A DNA stretch of 64,000 bases from Zobellia russellii. Lineage in GTDB: Bacteria; Bacteroidota; Bacteroidia; Flavobacteriales; Flavobacteriaceae. Shown one piece after another: positions 1 to 10,724 of this stretch (position 1 is its first letter; every line of letters begins with the position of its first letter). A program made the translations under genes and the position numbers. The notes below the pieces were generated by a model, which searched no databases, was not told the DNA's origin, and saw only the letters and a list, made by a program, of their open reading frames with translations. The stretch lies in NCBI RefSeq assembly GCF_018728565.1, contig NZ_JACSOI010000009.1, positions 62,001 to 126,000 of the forward strand, written 5' to 3'.

Positions 1-148
1 TTGGGTCTGCGGGGTCGAAGAAAGGGCCGGCTTCTACTACAGCTACCTTTAGTCCAGCATCTGCTAGTTGTTTCGTGGCCATACCACCACCTGCCCCTGA
101 GCCTACGATGATAACATCGTATTCTTCCGGGTTTTCCTTAATCTGCAT
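1..148 (-). CDS. GMC-family FAD oxidoreductase, N-terminal fragment
   Basis: This is the first 49 codons of a gene running off the left edge. The translation begins [18 protein letters not shown] and continues with [15 protein letters not shown], a classic N-terminal FAD-binding Rossmann motif followed by a VVEAG strand. That pattern is typical of glucose-methanol-choline oxidoreductases, including the large subunit of gluconate/2-keto-gluconate type dehydrogenases. The ATG at 148 is the only sensible start and no signal peptide is visible in front of the FAD motif. The family oxidises sugar or alcohol hydroxyls. The substrate cannot be judged from this piece. Confidence 0.8.
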   Translation of the reverse strand, partial: MQIKENPEEYDVIIVGSGAGGGMATKQLADAGLKVAVVEAGPFFDPADP

Positions 149-190
149 AAATTGTTAATTTTTGTTAGTTTGTTGCCACAATTTATAAAT

Positions 191-215
191 AAAAAGTGTT
201 TACACACCACTTTTT
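191..215 (-). terminator. Intrinsic terminator after the DUF255 gene
   Basis: An 8-bp stem (AAAAAGTG at 191-198 pairing with CACTTTTT at 208-215) with a 9-nt loop lies just past the stop of the DUF255 gene. On the minus strand it is followed by an A/T-rich tract. It separates that gene from the downstream GMC oxidoreductase. Confidence 0.5.
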
Positions 216-243
216 TAACAATCGGCTTGTAAATTCTGGTGAT

Positions 244-2355
244 TTAAAAATTCCTTATTTGACCAAGTGCTTCATTTACAGTTTTTACCGGCAATTTACA
301 GGTGGTATTTTGACATACATAAATAAAGGTGCCATCTGCAACATAGCGGTCTTTAAACAGTGGGGAACTACTCTCAGATTTACTTCCGACCACCAAAGCA
401 TTTGCTAAAGGAATTTCATTTAAGGCCTTTACCAGAACAGGTGCATCCTTGCCCACTACGGCAATCTCAAAATAAGGGTAGGTATTGTTAAGCAATAGTG
501 CGTTCCATTTAGAATAACTAGGGGCGCTTTCTATAATAGCGGGTACCATTGCGGATAACATCTGTTTGGACTTGTTGGTGAAATCCACATTATATTCTAT
601 ATGTCCCAACCTAAAAAGATTATATGCCATTACAGCATTAGGGGAAGGCAGCACTCCGTCATCCGTTTTAATTATTTCGGCGATAAGGTCGTTACCCTCA
701 TTATAATGGTACATTCCTGAATTTTCATCAGCAAATTCGGTTTCTGCAATGCGATTCAGTTCTTTGGCAAAGTCAAGATATTGTGTATCCAAGGTTACCC
801 CATACATCTGTAGCGAAGCATCTATCATAAAAGCATAGTCTTCTATAAAGCCTTCTTTACGCTGACTTCCTTTTTTAAACGTATGAACCAGCTTTCCATT
901 TTGATAAGAATTCGATTTTACAAAAGCGAAAACACTTTTTGCCTTATCTAAAAATTGCTCCTGACCAAAAGCTTTATAAGCATCTACAAAACCGTTTATA
1001 AGTAATGCATTCCAAGACGTTATGATTTTATCGTCACTTCTAGGGCGTACTCTTTTATTCCTTGCCTCCAACAACTTTTTGTTCCATTCAGACTTTATAA
1101 AATTCAGTTTACTCTGGTCTATATTATGCTCTTTCACGAACACAGCATCATCTGTTTTTCTATGTAAAACATAGTTTTCATGTTCCCAAACAGCCTCTTT
1201 TTTAATTGTATAATATGCTGAAAAAAGTTCAAAACCATCTCCTAAAACCGACTTTAACTCTTCTTCCTTCCACACATAGAATTTTCCTTCTTCCCCTTCG
1301 CTGTCCGCATCCAAAGCAGCATGGTATCCGCCATTTTCATCTTTCATTTCCCTATCCAAAAAATCTACGGTCTCCCAAACAATATTTTTATAACTATCGT
1401 CTTTAAAAACAGAATATGCTTTTGAATACAAACTTAAAACTTGTGCATTATCGTACAGCATTTTTTCAAAGTGAGGTACCTTCCAAAAAGCATCTGTACT
1501 GTATCTGTAAAAACCACCGCCGATCTGATCATATATTCCCCCCAGAGCCATTTTATCCAAGGTATTTCTAACATGAGTTTTCGCCTTATCGTCATTTGCC
1601 AAATCTGCATAATCCAATAAAAAATTTAGATTAGAAGGAATCATAAACTTCTGGACACCCTTTTCACCTCCTTCTTGGGCATCCCAATTCTCTTTCCAAT
1701 TTGCAACGCTGGTCTTTAAAGCCTCTTTGGTAATGGCATCAAACCCTTTTGCTGGTTCAATGAGGTTGGCCTCTGCAATACCGGCAGCTACCATATCCGA
1801 ATACTCTTCTGCTTTCTTGGGATCATTTTTATAAAGCTCACTGATTTTCGTTAATACTTTTTCCCATTGGTCCTTGGTATGGTATGTTCCGCCATAAAGA
1901 GGTTTACCATTTGGTAAAGTAATCACGTTTAAAGGCCAACCTCCATTACCGGAGATTAATTGCAATGCGGTCATATATACTTGGTCAACATCTGGGCGTT
2001 CTTCTCGATCCACTTTAATATTTATAAAATTGTCGTTCATGATTTTCGCGACTTCTTCATTTTCAAAAGTTTCTTCTTCCATGACATGGCACCAATGGCA
2101 TGAAGAATAACCAATACTCACCAGGACCAGTTTATTCTCTTTTTTTGCATCATCTAAAGCCTCTTGGCTCCATGCCCTCCAATTTACTGGGTTATGAGCA
2201 TGCTGTAACAAGTACGGACTCGTTTCATTTGCAAGGGCATTGGTATATTTATGTTCCGTTGCTTCTTGCTTCTCTTTTTCCTCTTTACAGGAAACAACAA
2301 AAAACATGGCCAAAGCCATAAAACCGGTCCAAATACTAGAATATCGTAAGGTCAT
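244..2355 (-). CDS. DUF255 / YyaL-type thioredoxin-fold lipoprotein
   Basis: 703-aa homologue of the YyaL/spermatogenesis-associated protein 20 family: an N-terminal thioredoxin-like DUF255 domain followed by an (alpha/alpha)6-barrel-like region. The family motif [15 protein letters not shown] sits at residues 84-97 with the Cys-His-Trp-Cys pair, and the WRAW and [13 protein letters not shown] blocks precede it. A short signal sequence ends in VVSC (Cys23), so it is probably a lipoprotein; many homologues are cytoplasmic, so export is a mild oddity. The biochemical role of the family is poorly known. It appears monocistronic, with a -7 box at 2423-2430 and a terminator at 191-215. Confidence 0.85.
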   Translation of the reverse strand: MTLRYSSIWTGFMALAMFFVVSCKEEKEKQEATEHKYTNALANETSPYLLQHAHNPVNWRAWSQEALDDAKKENKLVLVSIGYSSCHWCHVMEEETFENEEVAKIMNDNFINIKVDREERPDVDQVYMTALQLISGNGGWPLNVITLPNGKPLYGGTYHTKDQWEKVLTKISELYKNDPKKAEEYSDMVAAGIAEANLIEPAKGFDAITKEALKTSVANWKENWDAQEGGEKGVQKFMIPSNLNFLLDYADLANDDKAKTHVRNTLDKMALGGIYDQIGGGFYRYSTDAFWKVPHFEKMLYDNAQVLSLYSKAYSVFKDDSYKNIVWETVDFLDREMKDENGGYHAALDADSEGEEGKFYVWKEEELKSVLGDGFELFSAYYTIKKEAVWEHENYVLHRKTDDAVFVKEHNIDQSKLNFIKSEWNKKLLEARNKRVRPRSDDKIITSWNALLINGFVDAYKAFGQEQFLDKAKSVFAFVKSNSYQNGKLVHTFKKGSQRKEGFIEDYAFMIDASLQMYGVTLDTQYLDFAKELNRIAETEFADENSGMYHYNEGNDLIAEIIKTDDGVLPSPNAVMAYNLFRLGHIEYNVDFTNKSKQMLSAMVPAIIESAPSYSKWNALLLNNTYPYFEIAVVGKDAPVLVKALNEIPLANALVVGSKSESSSPLFKDRYVADGTFIYVCQNTTCKLPVKTVNEALGQIRNF

Positions 2356-2422
2356 AATATTATTCTTATTCCGTGAGAACTAAATCACAATGGGAGTTAT
2401 AATTCAAAAAAAAGCGGGAGGT

Positions 2423-2430
2423 CAAAGTTA
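2423..2430 (-). promoter_or_regulatory. -7 promoter box for the DUF255 gene
   Basis: Reading TAACTTTG on the minus strand, this is an exact match to the Bacteroidetes -7 consensus TAnnTTTG, 68 bp upstream of the DUF255 start. It overlaps the stop codon of the upstream esterase gene. No clear -33 TTG is visible, so confidence is moderate. Confidence 0.4.
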
Positions 2431-3816
2431 CTCACTTATAAAAGCCGAGGCTGGTAAACCAGCTGCATTAAAGAGATTAGGTTCTGCAATATTGTCCCAT
2501 GCAAACCTTACTTTTAAAGGTGCTTTCACCTCTTTGGAGGTCAAAATAACCTTATTCCCTTCAATTTTCGCTTTCGCGGGATGAAATATTCCGTCTGCTC
2601 CCGCAATTTCAAAATAGCTTTCCTTTTTATCGGTAAACATGAGTCCATCTGCATGGTCAAAAATCACTTCAATCTTTTTCCATTGCAGGTTTACCTCCTT
2701 AAAAAGGGGACCATACACCTCTCCATCATAACTATCATAGGTTTCTTTGAGCGCCAAATTTGCCAGACGAAGACCTACGTCCTTTTTGTTCGTAGGGTGA
2801 ATATCATCAATTGTAGCAATATCGCTAACCACTACCATTCCAGAATTTGGTATGGTTTTCAAAACACGTCTCTGCACATCTCTTATCATAACACCTTGTT
2901 CGGGTTCGTTATAATTAAATGGTGCTATCTGCACATAGTAAAATGGAAATTCAGAGCCCCATGCGTTTCGCCAAGAACTTATCATTTCCGAAAAAAGTTT
3001 ACCGTAAACATTGGCTCTACCTCTATTGGATTCTCCTTGATACCAAATTGTTCCCGCAATTTTGAACGGAGTAATGGCATGAACCATTCCATTGTATAAT
3101 TGCGAGGGCGATACAGGGCTCCACGGCGTTTCTTCAAGACCCTCAGCAGAAATTTTTAAATCTTCATGCGTATCAAAAACGGATTTTGGAGTCCAGACCT
3201 CTGCTGGCGAACCGCCCCATGCATTATCTATTAATCCAATAGGCACATCTAGTTCGCCCTGTAACCTTCTTGCAAAAAAATAGGCTACAGCACTAAAATC
3301 CTTCATAGTATCCGGGGTACATACTTCCCAAGACCCTGGAATATTTTCTTGTGGAAAATCTGATGTACGCCTGGCTACTGTAAAAAATCGAATGTTAGGG
3401 TAATTAGCATTTTTTATTTCTTCTTCGGCATTATCAATACCCTTGTTTGTTGTTGCACTCCATTCCATATTGGACTGTCCAGAAGCCAACCAAACCTCAC
3501 CAATCATGACGTTTTTTAACCTTATTTGATTTTCATCACCTTTAAACGTAATGTTATACGGGCCACCTGCCTCGGGAGTATCTATTTCTAATTTCCATTT
3601 GGCATTTATGGTGGCCTTTACCTTATATTCTTTATTATCCCAACTTGTAAAAACAGTTACTTCCTCACCCGTATTTCCCCATCCCCAGAACAAAACTTTT
3701 TCATTCCGTTGTATCACCATATTATCGGAAAACAGGTTGGGCAATTCAATTTTCGCCCAAATCGAGTGGCATGACAACATCAATAAAAAAGCAACAATAA
3801 AAAATCTAAATTTCAT
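2428..3816 (-). CDS. Sialate O-acetylesterase-like SGNH carbohydrate esterase
   Basis: 462-aa secreted esterase of the sialate O-acetylesterase/DUF303 group, which removes acyl groups from sugars. The nucleophile block GEVWLASGQSNMEW lies at residues 106-119, WYQGESN forms the middle block, and DIHPTNK supplies the likely Asp/His pair. The signal sequence could be cleaved after IWA (residue 21), or Cys16 could be lipidated because LMLSC resembles a loose lipobox. Only 72 bp separate it from the DUF255 gene, which has its own promoter box. The substrate is unknown; homologues sit in many polysaccharide-utilisation loci and act on acetylated hemicellulose or pectin. A divergent oxidoreductase starts at 3937. 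Confidence 0.85.
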   Translation of the reverse strand: MKFRFFIVAFLLMLSCHSIWAKIELPNLFSDNMVIQRNEKVLFWGWGNTGEEVTVFTSWDNKEYKVKATINAKWKLEIDTPEAGGPYNITFKGDENQIRLKNVMIGEVWLASGQSNMEWSATTNKGIDNAEEEIKNANYPNIRFFTVARRTSDFPQENIPGSWEVCTPDTMKDFSAVAYFFARRLQGELDVPIGLIDNAWGGSPAEVWTPKSVFDTHEDLKISAEGLEETPWSPVSPSQLYNGMVHAITPFKIAGTIWYQGESNRGRANVYGKLFSEMISSWRNAWGSEFPFYYVQIAPFNYNEPEQGVMIRDVQRRVLKTIPNSGMVVVSDIATIDDIHPTNKKDVGLRLANLALKETYDSYDGEVYGPLFKEVNLQWKKIEVIFDHADGLMFTDKKESYFEIAGADGIFHPAKAKIEGNKVILTSKEVKAPLKVRFAWDNIAEPNLFNAAGLPASAFISE

Positions 3817-3936
3817 AAAAATCGGATATTAGTTTGATCAAGATTTAAATATACTATTTTCTTAAAGTACCCCAATACTATAGTGTTAATTGTAATCATT
3901 TAAATATCTTTAGAAAGCGAACCGAACCTAAAAGCT

Positions 3937-5316
3937 ATGTACACGAGAAACAATTCTATAAGCCGGAGAAAATTCATTAAAAATACTTCTAGTCTAATGG
4001 CCCTATCCACCTTTGGAGCATACGGACTAGATTTTGCTCATAAGGAAAAAGCCTTTAGAGTGGGGCTTATAGGTACAGGTTGGTATGGAAAGAGTGATCT
4101 TTTCCGGCTTATGCAGGTTACGAATGTTGAAGTAATTTCCCTGTGCGATGTAGACCGGCATATGCTGGAGGAAGCGGGTAAATTGGTTGCGCTTCGCCAA
4201 AAATCAAAAAAGACTCCCCGTCTATACACCGATTATAGAAAGATGCTTGCCGAAAAGGATTTGGATATTGTTCTTGTGGGAAGTCCAGACCACTGGCATG
4301 CTCTGCAGGGTATAGATGTCTTAAAATCTGGAGCTCATCTCTATCTTCAGAAACCCATAAGTGTAGATGTAATGGAGGGGGAAGCCCTTGTTGCCGCAGC
4401 AAACAAATACGGAAAAGTTGTGCAAGTGGGTACGCAAAGAAAGAGTACACCCCATTTGGTAGAAGCCAAGAAGAATATTGTAGATGCTGGATTACTGGGT
4501 AAAATCTCTCATGTAGAAATTTGTTGTTACTACCATATGCGAGCCAATGGCAATCCGCCTGTTGTGCCGGTACCTGATTTTTTTGATTATGATATGTGGA
4601 CAGGCCCAGCCCCCTTGAGACCATTTGACGGTTTACCTCACAGACGCTGGTGGCGTACTTTCATGGAATATGGTAATGGTATAACGGGTGATATGTGTGT
4701 ACATATGTTAGATACCGTACGGTGGATGCTAGATTTAGGTTGGCCAAAGAAAATAAGTGCTACAGGGGGCATTTATGTTCAAAAAGAAGGGAAGTCCAAC
4801 ATTGCAGATACACAAACCGCCGTTTTTGAATTTGATGAGCTTGATTGCATTTGGAACCATAGGTCCTGGGGAACACCTGCCGACCCTGAATATCCCTGGT
4901 CTTTTAAACTTTATGGAGAGAACGGAACACTCTCCGGAGATGTAAAAAAGTATGATTTTGTACCTCATGGTGACGGTAAGAAAATACATGGCGATGTTAT
5001 CTACGAAAGAGAAAAGTACCCGGAGGACTTAACGGAAAAGGATATTGAACTACATGCAGCACCGGCCACAAGGGCCCACATGCTAGATTTCTTACAAGCC
5101 ATAGAGCATAATACACAGCCTGTAGCCAATATTCAAGAAGCCCATATTTCTACTGCTAGCTGTATCTTGGCCAATATGGCAATGGAACTAAACAGGCCAT
5201 TGGTTTATGACCAAAAACAGTTATCCGTGGTAAATGATCCTGAAGCAACAAAACTTCTTCAGCGTGGTTATAGGGAAGGTTGGGAACATCCGCTTCCAGA
5301 GATGTTCAAGGGGTAA
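3937..5316 (+). CDS. Tat-exported Gfo/Idh/MocA family protein
   Basis: 459-aa member of the Gfo/Idh/MocA NAD(P)-dependent oxidoreductase family. It begins with a twin-arginine signal (SRRKFIK at residues 9-15) and a hydrophobic stretch, so it should be exported folded with its cofactor. The Rossmann motif GLIGTGWYGKSD follows at about residue 43, then LVGSPDHWHALQ and the LQKPIS motif (equivalent to the EKP motif). Tat-exported members of this fold include retaining, NAD-bound GH109 glycosidases as well as true dehydrogenases, and sequence alone does not decide between them. It is divergent from the esterase and ends 203 bp before gmd. Confidence 0.85.
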   Translation: MYTRNNSISRRKFIKNTSSLMALSTFGAYGLDFAHKEKAFRVGLIGTGWYGKSDLFRLMQVTNVEVISLCDVDRHMLEEAGKLVALRQKSKKTPRLYTDYRKMLAEKDLDIVLVGSPDHWHALQGIDVLKSGAHLYLQKPISVDVMEGEALVAAANKYGKVVQVGTQRKSTPHLVEAKKNIVDAGLLGKISHVEICCYYHMRANGNPPVVPVPDFFDYDMWTGPAPLRPFDGLPHRRWWRTFMEYGNGITGDMCVHMLDTVRWMLDLGWPKKISATGGIYVQKEGKSNIADTQTAVFEFDELDCIWNHRSWGTPADPEYPWSFKLYGENGTLSGDVKKYDFVPHGDGKKIHGDVIYEREKYPEDLTEKDIELHAAPATRAHMLDFLQAIEHNTQPVANIQEAHISTASCILANMAMELNRPLVYDQKQLSVVNDPEATKLLQRGYREGWEHPLPEMFKG

Positions 5317-5456
5317 ACATTTTCCTGATTCCTATGGAAAACCTATGTCGGTTACAATTTTTATTATAAAACCGATATCAAAATATGGGTTTCTCAAAGT
5401 ATACACCTTGCTACCTTAATATCCTTATTTTTAGATAATTTTGAAGCAAATCTTAC

Positions 5457-5485
5457 TTGTCTAAAGATATAATTCTACATCTTTG
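5457..5485 (+). promoter_or_regulatory. Probable gmd-fcl promoter
   Basis: A TTG at 5457-5459 is followed after 18 bp by CATCTTTG at 5478-5485, one mismatch from TAnnTTTG. The layout fits the Bacteroidetes -33/-7 pattern. It lies 35 bp before the gmd start codon in the 203-bp gap after the oxidoreductase, which holds no other gene. Confidence 0.5.
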
Positions 5486-5519
5486 CCACTATAAATAAAA
5501 ACCATTAGAACTCAGCATT

Positions 5520-6632
5520 ATGAAAAAATGTTTGATTACAGGAATTACAGGTCAAGATGGAGCATACTTGGCTGAATTTTTATTAAAAAAAGGATATCAA
5601 GTTCACGGACTAAAAAGAAGATCTTCTCTTTTTAATACTGACAGAATTGACCATTTATACCAAGACCCACATGTTGAGGGAAGAAACCTTCATTTGCACT
5701 ATGGCGATATGACCGATAGTACAAACCTTATACGTCTAATTCAAGAGATTCAACCAGATGAAATATACAACTTGGCCGCAATGAGCCACGTTGCCGTTTC
5801 TTTCGAAACTCCAGAATATACTGCAAATGCAGATGGTATAGGTACATTACGTATCCTAGATGCCGTACGTCTTTTGGGTCTGGAGAAAAAAACAAGAATA
5901 TACCAAGCTTCGACTTCTGAGCTATACGGAAAGGTACAAGAAGTACCACAATCGGAAACCACTCCGTTCTACCCTCGTAGCCCATATGCTGTTGCAAAAA
6001 TGTATGCATATTGGATTACCGTAAACTACCGTGAAGCATACGGAATGTACGCATGTAACGGTATTCTTTTTAACCATGAATCCCCTATTCGTGGAGAAAC
6101 TTTTGTTACTCGTAAGATTACAAGAGCCGCTTCCAGAATTGCATTAGGTCTACAAGACAAAGTTTACTTGGGTAACCTTGATGCCAAAAGAGACTGGGGC
6201 CATGCCAAAGATTACGTTAGAATGATGTGGATGATCCTTCAAGCTGACGAAGCTGAGGATTGGGTAATTGCCACGGGTAAAACTACCACTGTTCGTGATT
6301 TTGTAAAAATGAGTTTTGCTCAGGCAGGTATAGAAGTTGCTTTCTCAGGTGAAGGTGTTGATGAAATAGGAACTGTAGTTTCTTGCAGTAACCCGGATTA
6401 CCAAGTAGAAATAGGAAAAGAAATCGTTGCTGTAGATCCAAGATACTTTAGACCTACCGAAGTTGATTTGCTTATTGGAGACCCAAGCAAAGCAAACAAC
6501 AAACTAGGATGGACTCCTAAGTACGATTTGAAGGACTTGGTTGAAGATATGATGCAAAGCGATTTAAAATTGATGAAGAAAGACACCTATCTTAAAGATG
6601 GTGGCTATCGTATCATGAACTATTTTGAATAG
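5520..6632 (+). CDS. gmd: GDP-mannose 4,6-dehydratase
   Basis: Converts GDP-D-mannose to GDP-4-keto-6-deoxy-D-mannose, the first step to GDP-L-fucose for surface polysaccharide or glycoprotein glycans. The 370-aa length is normal. The extended-SDR cofactor motif [14 protein letters not shown] is at residues 8-21, STSELYGK supplies the Ser/Thr, and the catalytic Tyr-x3-Lys is in [12 protein letters not shown]. The [17 protein letters not shown] block is characteristic of Gmd. It is followed after one base by fcl, so the two enzymes are co-transcribed and probably translationally coupled. Confidence 0.97.
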   Translation: MKKCLITGITGQDGAYLAEFLLKKGYQVHGLKRRSSLFNTDRIDHLYQDPHVEGRNLHLHYGDMTDSTNLIRLIQEIQPDEIYNLAAMSHVAVSFETPEYTANADGIGTLRILDAVRLLGLEKKTRIYQASTSELYGKVQEVPQSETTPFYPRSPYAVAKMYAYWITVNYREAYGMYACNGILFNHESPIRGETFVTRKITRAASRIALGLQDKVYLGNLDAKRDWGHAKDYVRMMWMILQADEAEDWVIATGKTTTVRDFVKMSFAQAGIEVAFSGEGVDEIGTVVSCSNPDYQVEIGKEIVAVDPRYFRPTEVDLLIGDPSKANNKLGWTPKYDLKDLVEDMMQSDLKLMKKDTYLKDGGYRIMNYFE

Positions 6633-6633
6633 C

Positions 6634-7719
6634 ATGAACAAAGACGCAAAAATTTATATTGCAGGACATAGAGGTCTTGTTGGTAGTGCCATTCTCAAAA
6701 AGCTGAAAGCAGATGGTTTTTCAAATTTTGTTTTGAAAACACATGCTGAACTTGATTTGACGGATGCTAACGCCGTTGCCACATTTTTTGCCGAAGAAAA
6801 ACCGGAATATGTTTTTCTTGCTGCGGCTAAAGTGGGCGGTATTGTTGCCAACAACACCTATAGGGCAGATTTCATTTACGCTAATCTTATGATTCAGAAT
6901 AACGTGGTTCACCACAGTTATTTAAACAACGTAAAAAAACTGTTGTTCCTGGGAAGCACCTGTATTTATCCTAAGGAGTGTCCTCAACCAATGAAAGAAG
7001 ATTACCTTCTCACGGATACTTTGGAGTACACCAACGAACCATACGCCATTGCTAAGATTGCAGGTATTAAATTGTGCGAGAGCTACAATTTACAATACGG
7101 AACAAACTTTATTTCCGTTATGCCCACAAACCTCTACGGCCCCAATGATAATTTCGATTTAGAGAAATCGCACGTGCTACCCGCACTTATTCGAAAAATG
7201 CACTTGGGCAATGCTTTAGAGACGCAAGATTGGGACAACGTTAGAAAAGATTTGAACGAACGTCCAATCGAAGGTGTAGACGGCAATGCTAGCGAATCCG
7301 ATATCTATGCTATTCTTGAGAAATACGGTGTTAAAAAGACCGGTAACGAGATTAGTGTGGAAATTTGGGGAAGCGGCAAGCCTATGCGCGAATTTCTTTG
7401 GTCCGAAGATATGGCCGATGCATGTATATTTATCATGAAAAGCAGAAATTTTGAAGATACCTATGCCACTGGTGAAAAAGAGATTCGCAATACCCATATC
7501 AATATAGGTACAGGTAAAGATCTTTCAATTCGCGAGTTGGCAGAATCAATCAAGGAAATGGTAGGGTTTAAAGGTTCTTTAAATTTTAATGCCGATAAGC
7601 CAGACGGCACCATGAAGAAATTAACCGATGTCTCCAAACTACATGGTTTAGGTTGGAAACATAACATTGACCTTAAAGAAGGTATTGAGAAAATGTACAG
7701 CTGGTATCGTTCAGCATAA
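6634..7719 (+). CDS. fcl: GDP-L-fucose synthase
   Basis: 3,5-epimerase/4-reductase completing GDP-L-fucose synthesis. The N-terminal [10 protein letters not shown] dinucleotide motif, the LGSTCIYP block and the catalytic Tyr-x3-Lys in [16 protein letters not shown] are all present. I chose the ATG at 6634, one base after the gmd stop, giving 361 aa; an upstream TTG at 6625 would overlap gmd and lacks merit. An insertion around residues 200-240 ([14 protein letters not shown] region) makes it longer than the E. coli enzyme; I believe this is common in Bacteroidetes homologues. Transcription should end at the hairpin at 7742-7775. Confidence 0.96.
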   Translation: MNKDAKIYIAGHRGLVGSAILKKLKADGFSNFVLKTHAELDLTDANAVATFFAEEKPEYVFLAAAKVGGIVANNTYRADFIYANLMIQNNVVHHSYLNNVKKLLFLGSTCIYPKECPQPMKEDYLLTDTLEYTNEPYAIAKIAGIKLCESYNLQYGTNFISVMPTNLYGPNDNFDLEKSHVLPALIRKMHLGNALETQDWDNVRKDLNERPIEGVDGNASESDIYAILEKYGVKKTGNEISVEIWGSGKPMREFLWSEDMADACIFIMKSRNFEDTYATGEKEIRNTHINIGTGKDLSIRELAESIKEMVGFKGSLNFNADKPDGTMKKLTDVSKLHGLGWKHNIDLKEGIEKMYSWYRSA

Positions 7720-7741
7720 CTGCTCAAAATCTATTGATATA

Positions 7742-7775
7742 AAAATCCCGCTAACCAATTGGTTAGCGGGATTTT
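7742..7775. terminator. Bidirectional terminator between fcl and the minus-strand operon
   Basis: A perfect 34-bp palindrome: AAAATCCCGCTAACC, an AATT centre, then its complement, followed by a T-rich stretch. It lies between the converging fcl and the Gfo/Idh/MocA gene at 7807, and its A and T flanks allow it to work in both directions. Confidence 0.85.
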
Positions 7776-7806
7776 ATTTTTTGATAAAGTATATAAAATT
7801 ACTTTT

Positions 7807-8958
7807 CTAAACTAAACCGGTATCTTTCCAACTTTTAGAATTGGCCGAGTTGATTACAGCTTCACAAACTTTTTGTGTCATTAGAGCATTCTCAAAACTA
7901 GGTTCACAAGGCTCCCCTGTTTCCAAGCTCTTTAAGAAATCGGCTACTTGGTGTACAAATGAGTGCTCGTACCCGATAGACGTACCAGGAATCCACCATT
8001 TATCCATATAAGGCTGATCACTGTCCGTAATCAAGATTCTTTTCCATCCTCTTACTATGGCATCATCTGCATGGTCATACATTTCAAGATAGTTCATATC
8101 GTGCAGATCCCACCGTAACGAAGCATGCTCGCCATTTATCTCTAAGGTATTTAGGGCCTTATGCCCACGAGCATAACGTGTTGCCTCAAACAAGCCTAGG
8201 GCACCATTCTCAAAATGACAATGAAAAATACATGCATCGTCTATAGTTACTTTTTTTACCTCGCCCGTTCCTTGATGTACACGCTCCTTAATAAATGTCT
8301 CGGTTACCGCGGATACATCCTTTATTGGCCCGTTCAACCACATGGCACTGTCTATACAATGCGCCAATAAATCTCCCGTTACCCCGGAACCTGCTGCTTC
8401 GGCATCTAAACGCCATAAAGCCTCGCCGCCTTGGGGCAGTTCCGGATTAATGGTCCAATCTTGCAAAAAGTTAGCCCTGTAATGGAATATCTTGCCCAAC
8501 TTACCGGAATCCACAATTTGTTTGATCAAGGTTACTGCCGGAACACGACGGTAATTATAAAAAACCGTGTTAGCTACACCTGCCTTTTTAATAGCATCTA
8601 CCATTGGCTGGGCTTCAGCAATGGTACGGGCCAAAGGTTTTTCACAAAGGACCATTTTACCGGCCTCGGCTGCAGCAATAGCAATATCGGCATGCATATC
8701 ATTGGGAGTACAGATATCGACAGCGTCAATATCCTCTCTGGCAATAACCGCTTTCCAATCGGTTTCATAAGATTCAAATCCCCATTGCTCAGCAAAAGCT
8801 TTTACCTTTTCCTCAGTTCTGGCACACACCGTTTTTAAAACTGGGCGGTATTCAAGTTCAGGAAAAAAATCACCACTACGTTTGTAGCCATTTGTGTGCG
8901 TCCTTGCCATTAAACCAGTTCCTATCAATCCTATACGGAGTTCTTTTTTGTGTGCCAT
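7807..8958 (-). CDS. Cytoplasmic Gfo/Idh/MocA sugar dehydrogenase
   Basis: 383-aa NAD(P)-dependent oxidoreductase without a signal peptide. The Rossmann motif [12 protein letters not shown] is at residues 9-20, the signature CEKPLA is near residue 104, and the [14 protein letters not shown] block carries the His/Asp pair expected at the active site. It most resembles inositol or sugar 2-/3-dehydrogenases. It is the last gene of the operon that starts near 16865, 38 bp after a TIM-barrel isomerase, and this pairing is common for enzymes handling keto-sugars or inositols. The actual substrate is unknown. Confidence 0.85.
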   Translation of the reverse strand: MAHKKELRIGLIGTGLMARTHTNGYKRSGDFFPELEYRPVLKTVCARTEEKVKAFAEQWGFESYETDWKAVIAREDIDAVDICTPNDMHADIAIAAAEAGKMVLCEKPLARTIAEAQPMVDAIKKAGVANTVFYNYRRVPAVTLIKQIVDSGKLGKIFHYRANFLQDWTINPELPQGGEALWRLDAEAAGSGVTGDLLAHCIDSAMWLNGPIKDVSAVTETFIKERVHQGTGEVKKVTIDDACIFHCHFENGALGLFEATRYARGHKALNTLEINGEHASLRWDLHDMNYLEMYDHADDAIVRGWKRILITDSDQPYMDKWWIPGTSIGYEHSFVHQVADFLKSLETGEPCEPSFENALMTQKVCEAVINSANSKSWKDTGLV

Positions 8959-8996
8959 TTGCTGTAATTTTAAGTTTAAAAAATGTTCATATTCAT

Positions 8997-9809
8997 TTAT
9001 ATCAAAGGCCTTAAAACCTCTTCTATGTAAATACCATCTTTTAAAGTAACCCCGTCTGGATCGGTTATTGCAGCATCACATTCATCCTCTACAATAATCC
9101 ACCCCTCAAAATCGGTTTCCTTTAAATACGATGTTATTCCCTTAAAGTCAATTATACCATCGCCCATTGCTGCCCATTTTCCATTATCATACATATCCTT
9201 GTAATGAACACAGTTTACCAATTCGCGATACTGTTTTATAATAGGTAAGGGATCCATACCTCCTTTGGCCATATGCCCCACATCCGGTGTGTATTTGATC
9301 ACATTACTATCCAGACCATTCAATAGAATTTTATAATCCTCCTCTGTTCTATATATAGAGCCCATTGGAGAATTTGGATGATACGAACACACCACACCTT
9401 CCCCTGCCGCTCTAGTGGCTATTTCATTTACACAGGTCAATAGATTCTGTTGCCGTTCTTGCAGGTGCTCACGGTCTTGCCCTGGCATTTGCACCAGTAA
9501 CAATATCGCTTCCGGAAAATGTTTCATGAACTCGATCCATTGATCGGCATTTCTCTTTTCCTCATCAGTTTCCTTTGGATTTCTCCAGTCTTCTACATGA
9601 CATAGGACAGACAATTCAATATTGTTTTTATCTAAGGTCTCCTTGAAAACTTTAGGATCTGTAAACCCGTTCATGAAGCCCGTATCAGGCTCAATACCTT
9701 TAAACCCCGCTTTAGAGGTTACCTCAATTATATGGTTTAATTTATTTTTATATGTTTCACCGGACATTGCCCAAGTATAGGTTTCGCAACCAATTTTTAT
9801 TTTTGACAT
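8997..9809 (-). CDS. Sugar phosphate isomerase/epimerase (AP-endonuclease-2 TIM barrel)
   Basis: 270-aa TIM-barrel protein of the xylose isomerase-like/AP endonuclease 2 family. Metal-ligand candidates appear at the expected strand ends: [44 protein letters not shown] and IIVEDECD. I chose the ATG at 9809 ([13 protein letters not shown]) over the ORF start at 9845 because the extra 12 residues are poorly protein-like and an A-rich leader precedes the internal ATG. Such enzymes isomerise or dehydrate free keto-sugars or inositols. It is the penultimate gene of the operon. Confidence 0.85.
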   Translation of the reverse strand: MSKIKIGCETYTWAMSGETYKNKLNHIIEVTSKAGFKGIEPDTGFMNGFTDPKVFKETLDKNNIELSVLCHVEDWRNPKETDEEKRNADQWIEFMKHFPEAILLLVQMPGQDREHLQERQQNLLTCVNEIATRAAGEGVVCSYHPNSPMGSIYRTEEDYKILLNGLDSNVIKYTPDVGHMAKGGMDPLPIIKQYRELVNCVHYKDMYDNGKWAAMGDGIIDFKGITSYLKETDFEGWIIVEDECDAAITDPDGVTLKDGIYIEEVLRPLI

Positions 9810-9893
9810 TGCTATATTATTTTTTGTTAGGATTGGATGGGTCATTTATAAAACGATAGGTATTACCTGTAAACGTTCCATACATAACCTGAC

Positions 9894-10700
9894 TTAATAG
9901 TTGGCTTTTAACCAGTTTAATACTCTTGGATTAAAATCGTCCAATTTCTCCCAGTGGAAAGCGTGACCTGCATTATCATACAAGTGAAGTTCGCTATTTG
10001 GAATCCCATCTGACACTTCACGTACCATCCATTCCGGCACGAACATATCCTGCTTACCTCCTATTACAAGTGTAGGTGATTTAATCTGAGGTAATTGTGC
10101 CACCACGTTGTGACTAATACAGGCTTCTGCCTGAGCTTCCAATCCATGTAAGGGTTGTTGAATAGCTTCTAAAGCAGCACCTTTTTGGCCACTTAGCAAT
10201 CCTTCAAATTCGGCATCATCATCAAAAGTGGGCTTGTCAAAAATGAGCAACTGCATAAAATTAGCAAACTGCTCCGGCCTTAGATGCGCCTTTATATGTG
10301 TAATGTGCCTAAATATAGCTTCACCCTTTCTATCGCAACTGGCCCAAGGACACATAGCTACCATAGCCGAAACCTTTTCAGGGTGCCTAATAGACATCTG
10401 CAAGGCTATAGCTCCTCCCATGGAAACCCCAACAACAGCTGCACTAGTTATGTTCAATGCATCTAGAAGCGCTGCACTGTCATCGGCCATTTGAGCCGTG
10501 GTATAAGGACCTTCCGGTTTATCGGACAATCCTACCCCGCGATTATCAAAAAGTATACATTGGTATTCCTTTTCCCAATGCGAAACATGCTTTTCCCAAA
10601 CTGCCGATGCAGCCGTAATACCCATTATTAAAAGTAAGGGCTTACCCTCTCCTCTTATTTCGTAATTTAACTGAACTCCGTTAACTGTAACAAATGACAT
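9894..10700 (-). CDS. Alpha/beta hydrolase, enol-lactonase-like
   Basis: 268-aa alpha/beta-fold hydrolase. The nucleophile elbow GVSMGG places Ser93, GGKQDMFVPEWM gives the acid Asp, and DNAGHAFHWEK gives the catalytic His. The FDNRGVGLSDKP block is typical of the 3-oxoadipate enol-lactonase/haloperoxidase-like branch. In an operon of sugar oxidoreductases the natural inference is hydrolysis of an aldonolactone or ester intermediate, but this is inferred from context only. No signal peptide is present, so it acts in the cytoplasm. Confidence 0.85.
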   Translation of the reverse strand: MSFVTVNGVQLNYEIRGEGKPLLLIMGITAASAVWEKHVSHWEKEYQCILFDNRGVGLSDKPEGPYTTAQMADDSAALLDALNITSAAVVGVSMGGAIALQMSIRHPEKVSAMVAMCPWASCDRKGEAIFRHITHIKAHLRPEQFANFMQLLIFDKPTFDDDAEFEGLLSGQKGAALEAIQQPLHGLEAQAEACISHNVVAQLPQIKSPTLVIGGKQDMFVPEWMVREVSDGIPNSELHLYDNAGHAFHWEKLDDFNPRVLNWLKANY

Positions 10701-10724
10701 AGTTTTTCTCTTTTTTGTTGTTAG

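Noticed and set aside
2581-3099. 172-aa ORF antisense to the esterase
   Set aside because: No recognisable domain, and the opposite strand encodes a clear esterase with catalytic blocks over the same bases.
4118-4624. 168-aa ORF antisense to the Tat-exported oxidoreductase
   Set aside because: A shadow of the oxidoreductase coding frame, with no domain and no promoter box.
5335-5385. Possible terminator after the oxidoreductase at 3937 (TCGGTT pairing with AACCGA)
   Set aside because: Six-bp stem with a 15-base A/T loop and no T tract; too weak to call.
6625-6633. TTG start for fcl overlapping gmd
   Set aside because: ATG at 6634 comes one base after the gmd stop and begins the conserved N-terminus; the TTG adds only three residues.
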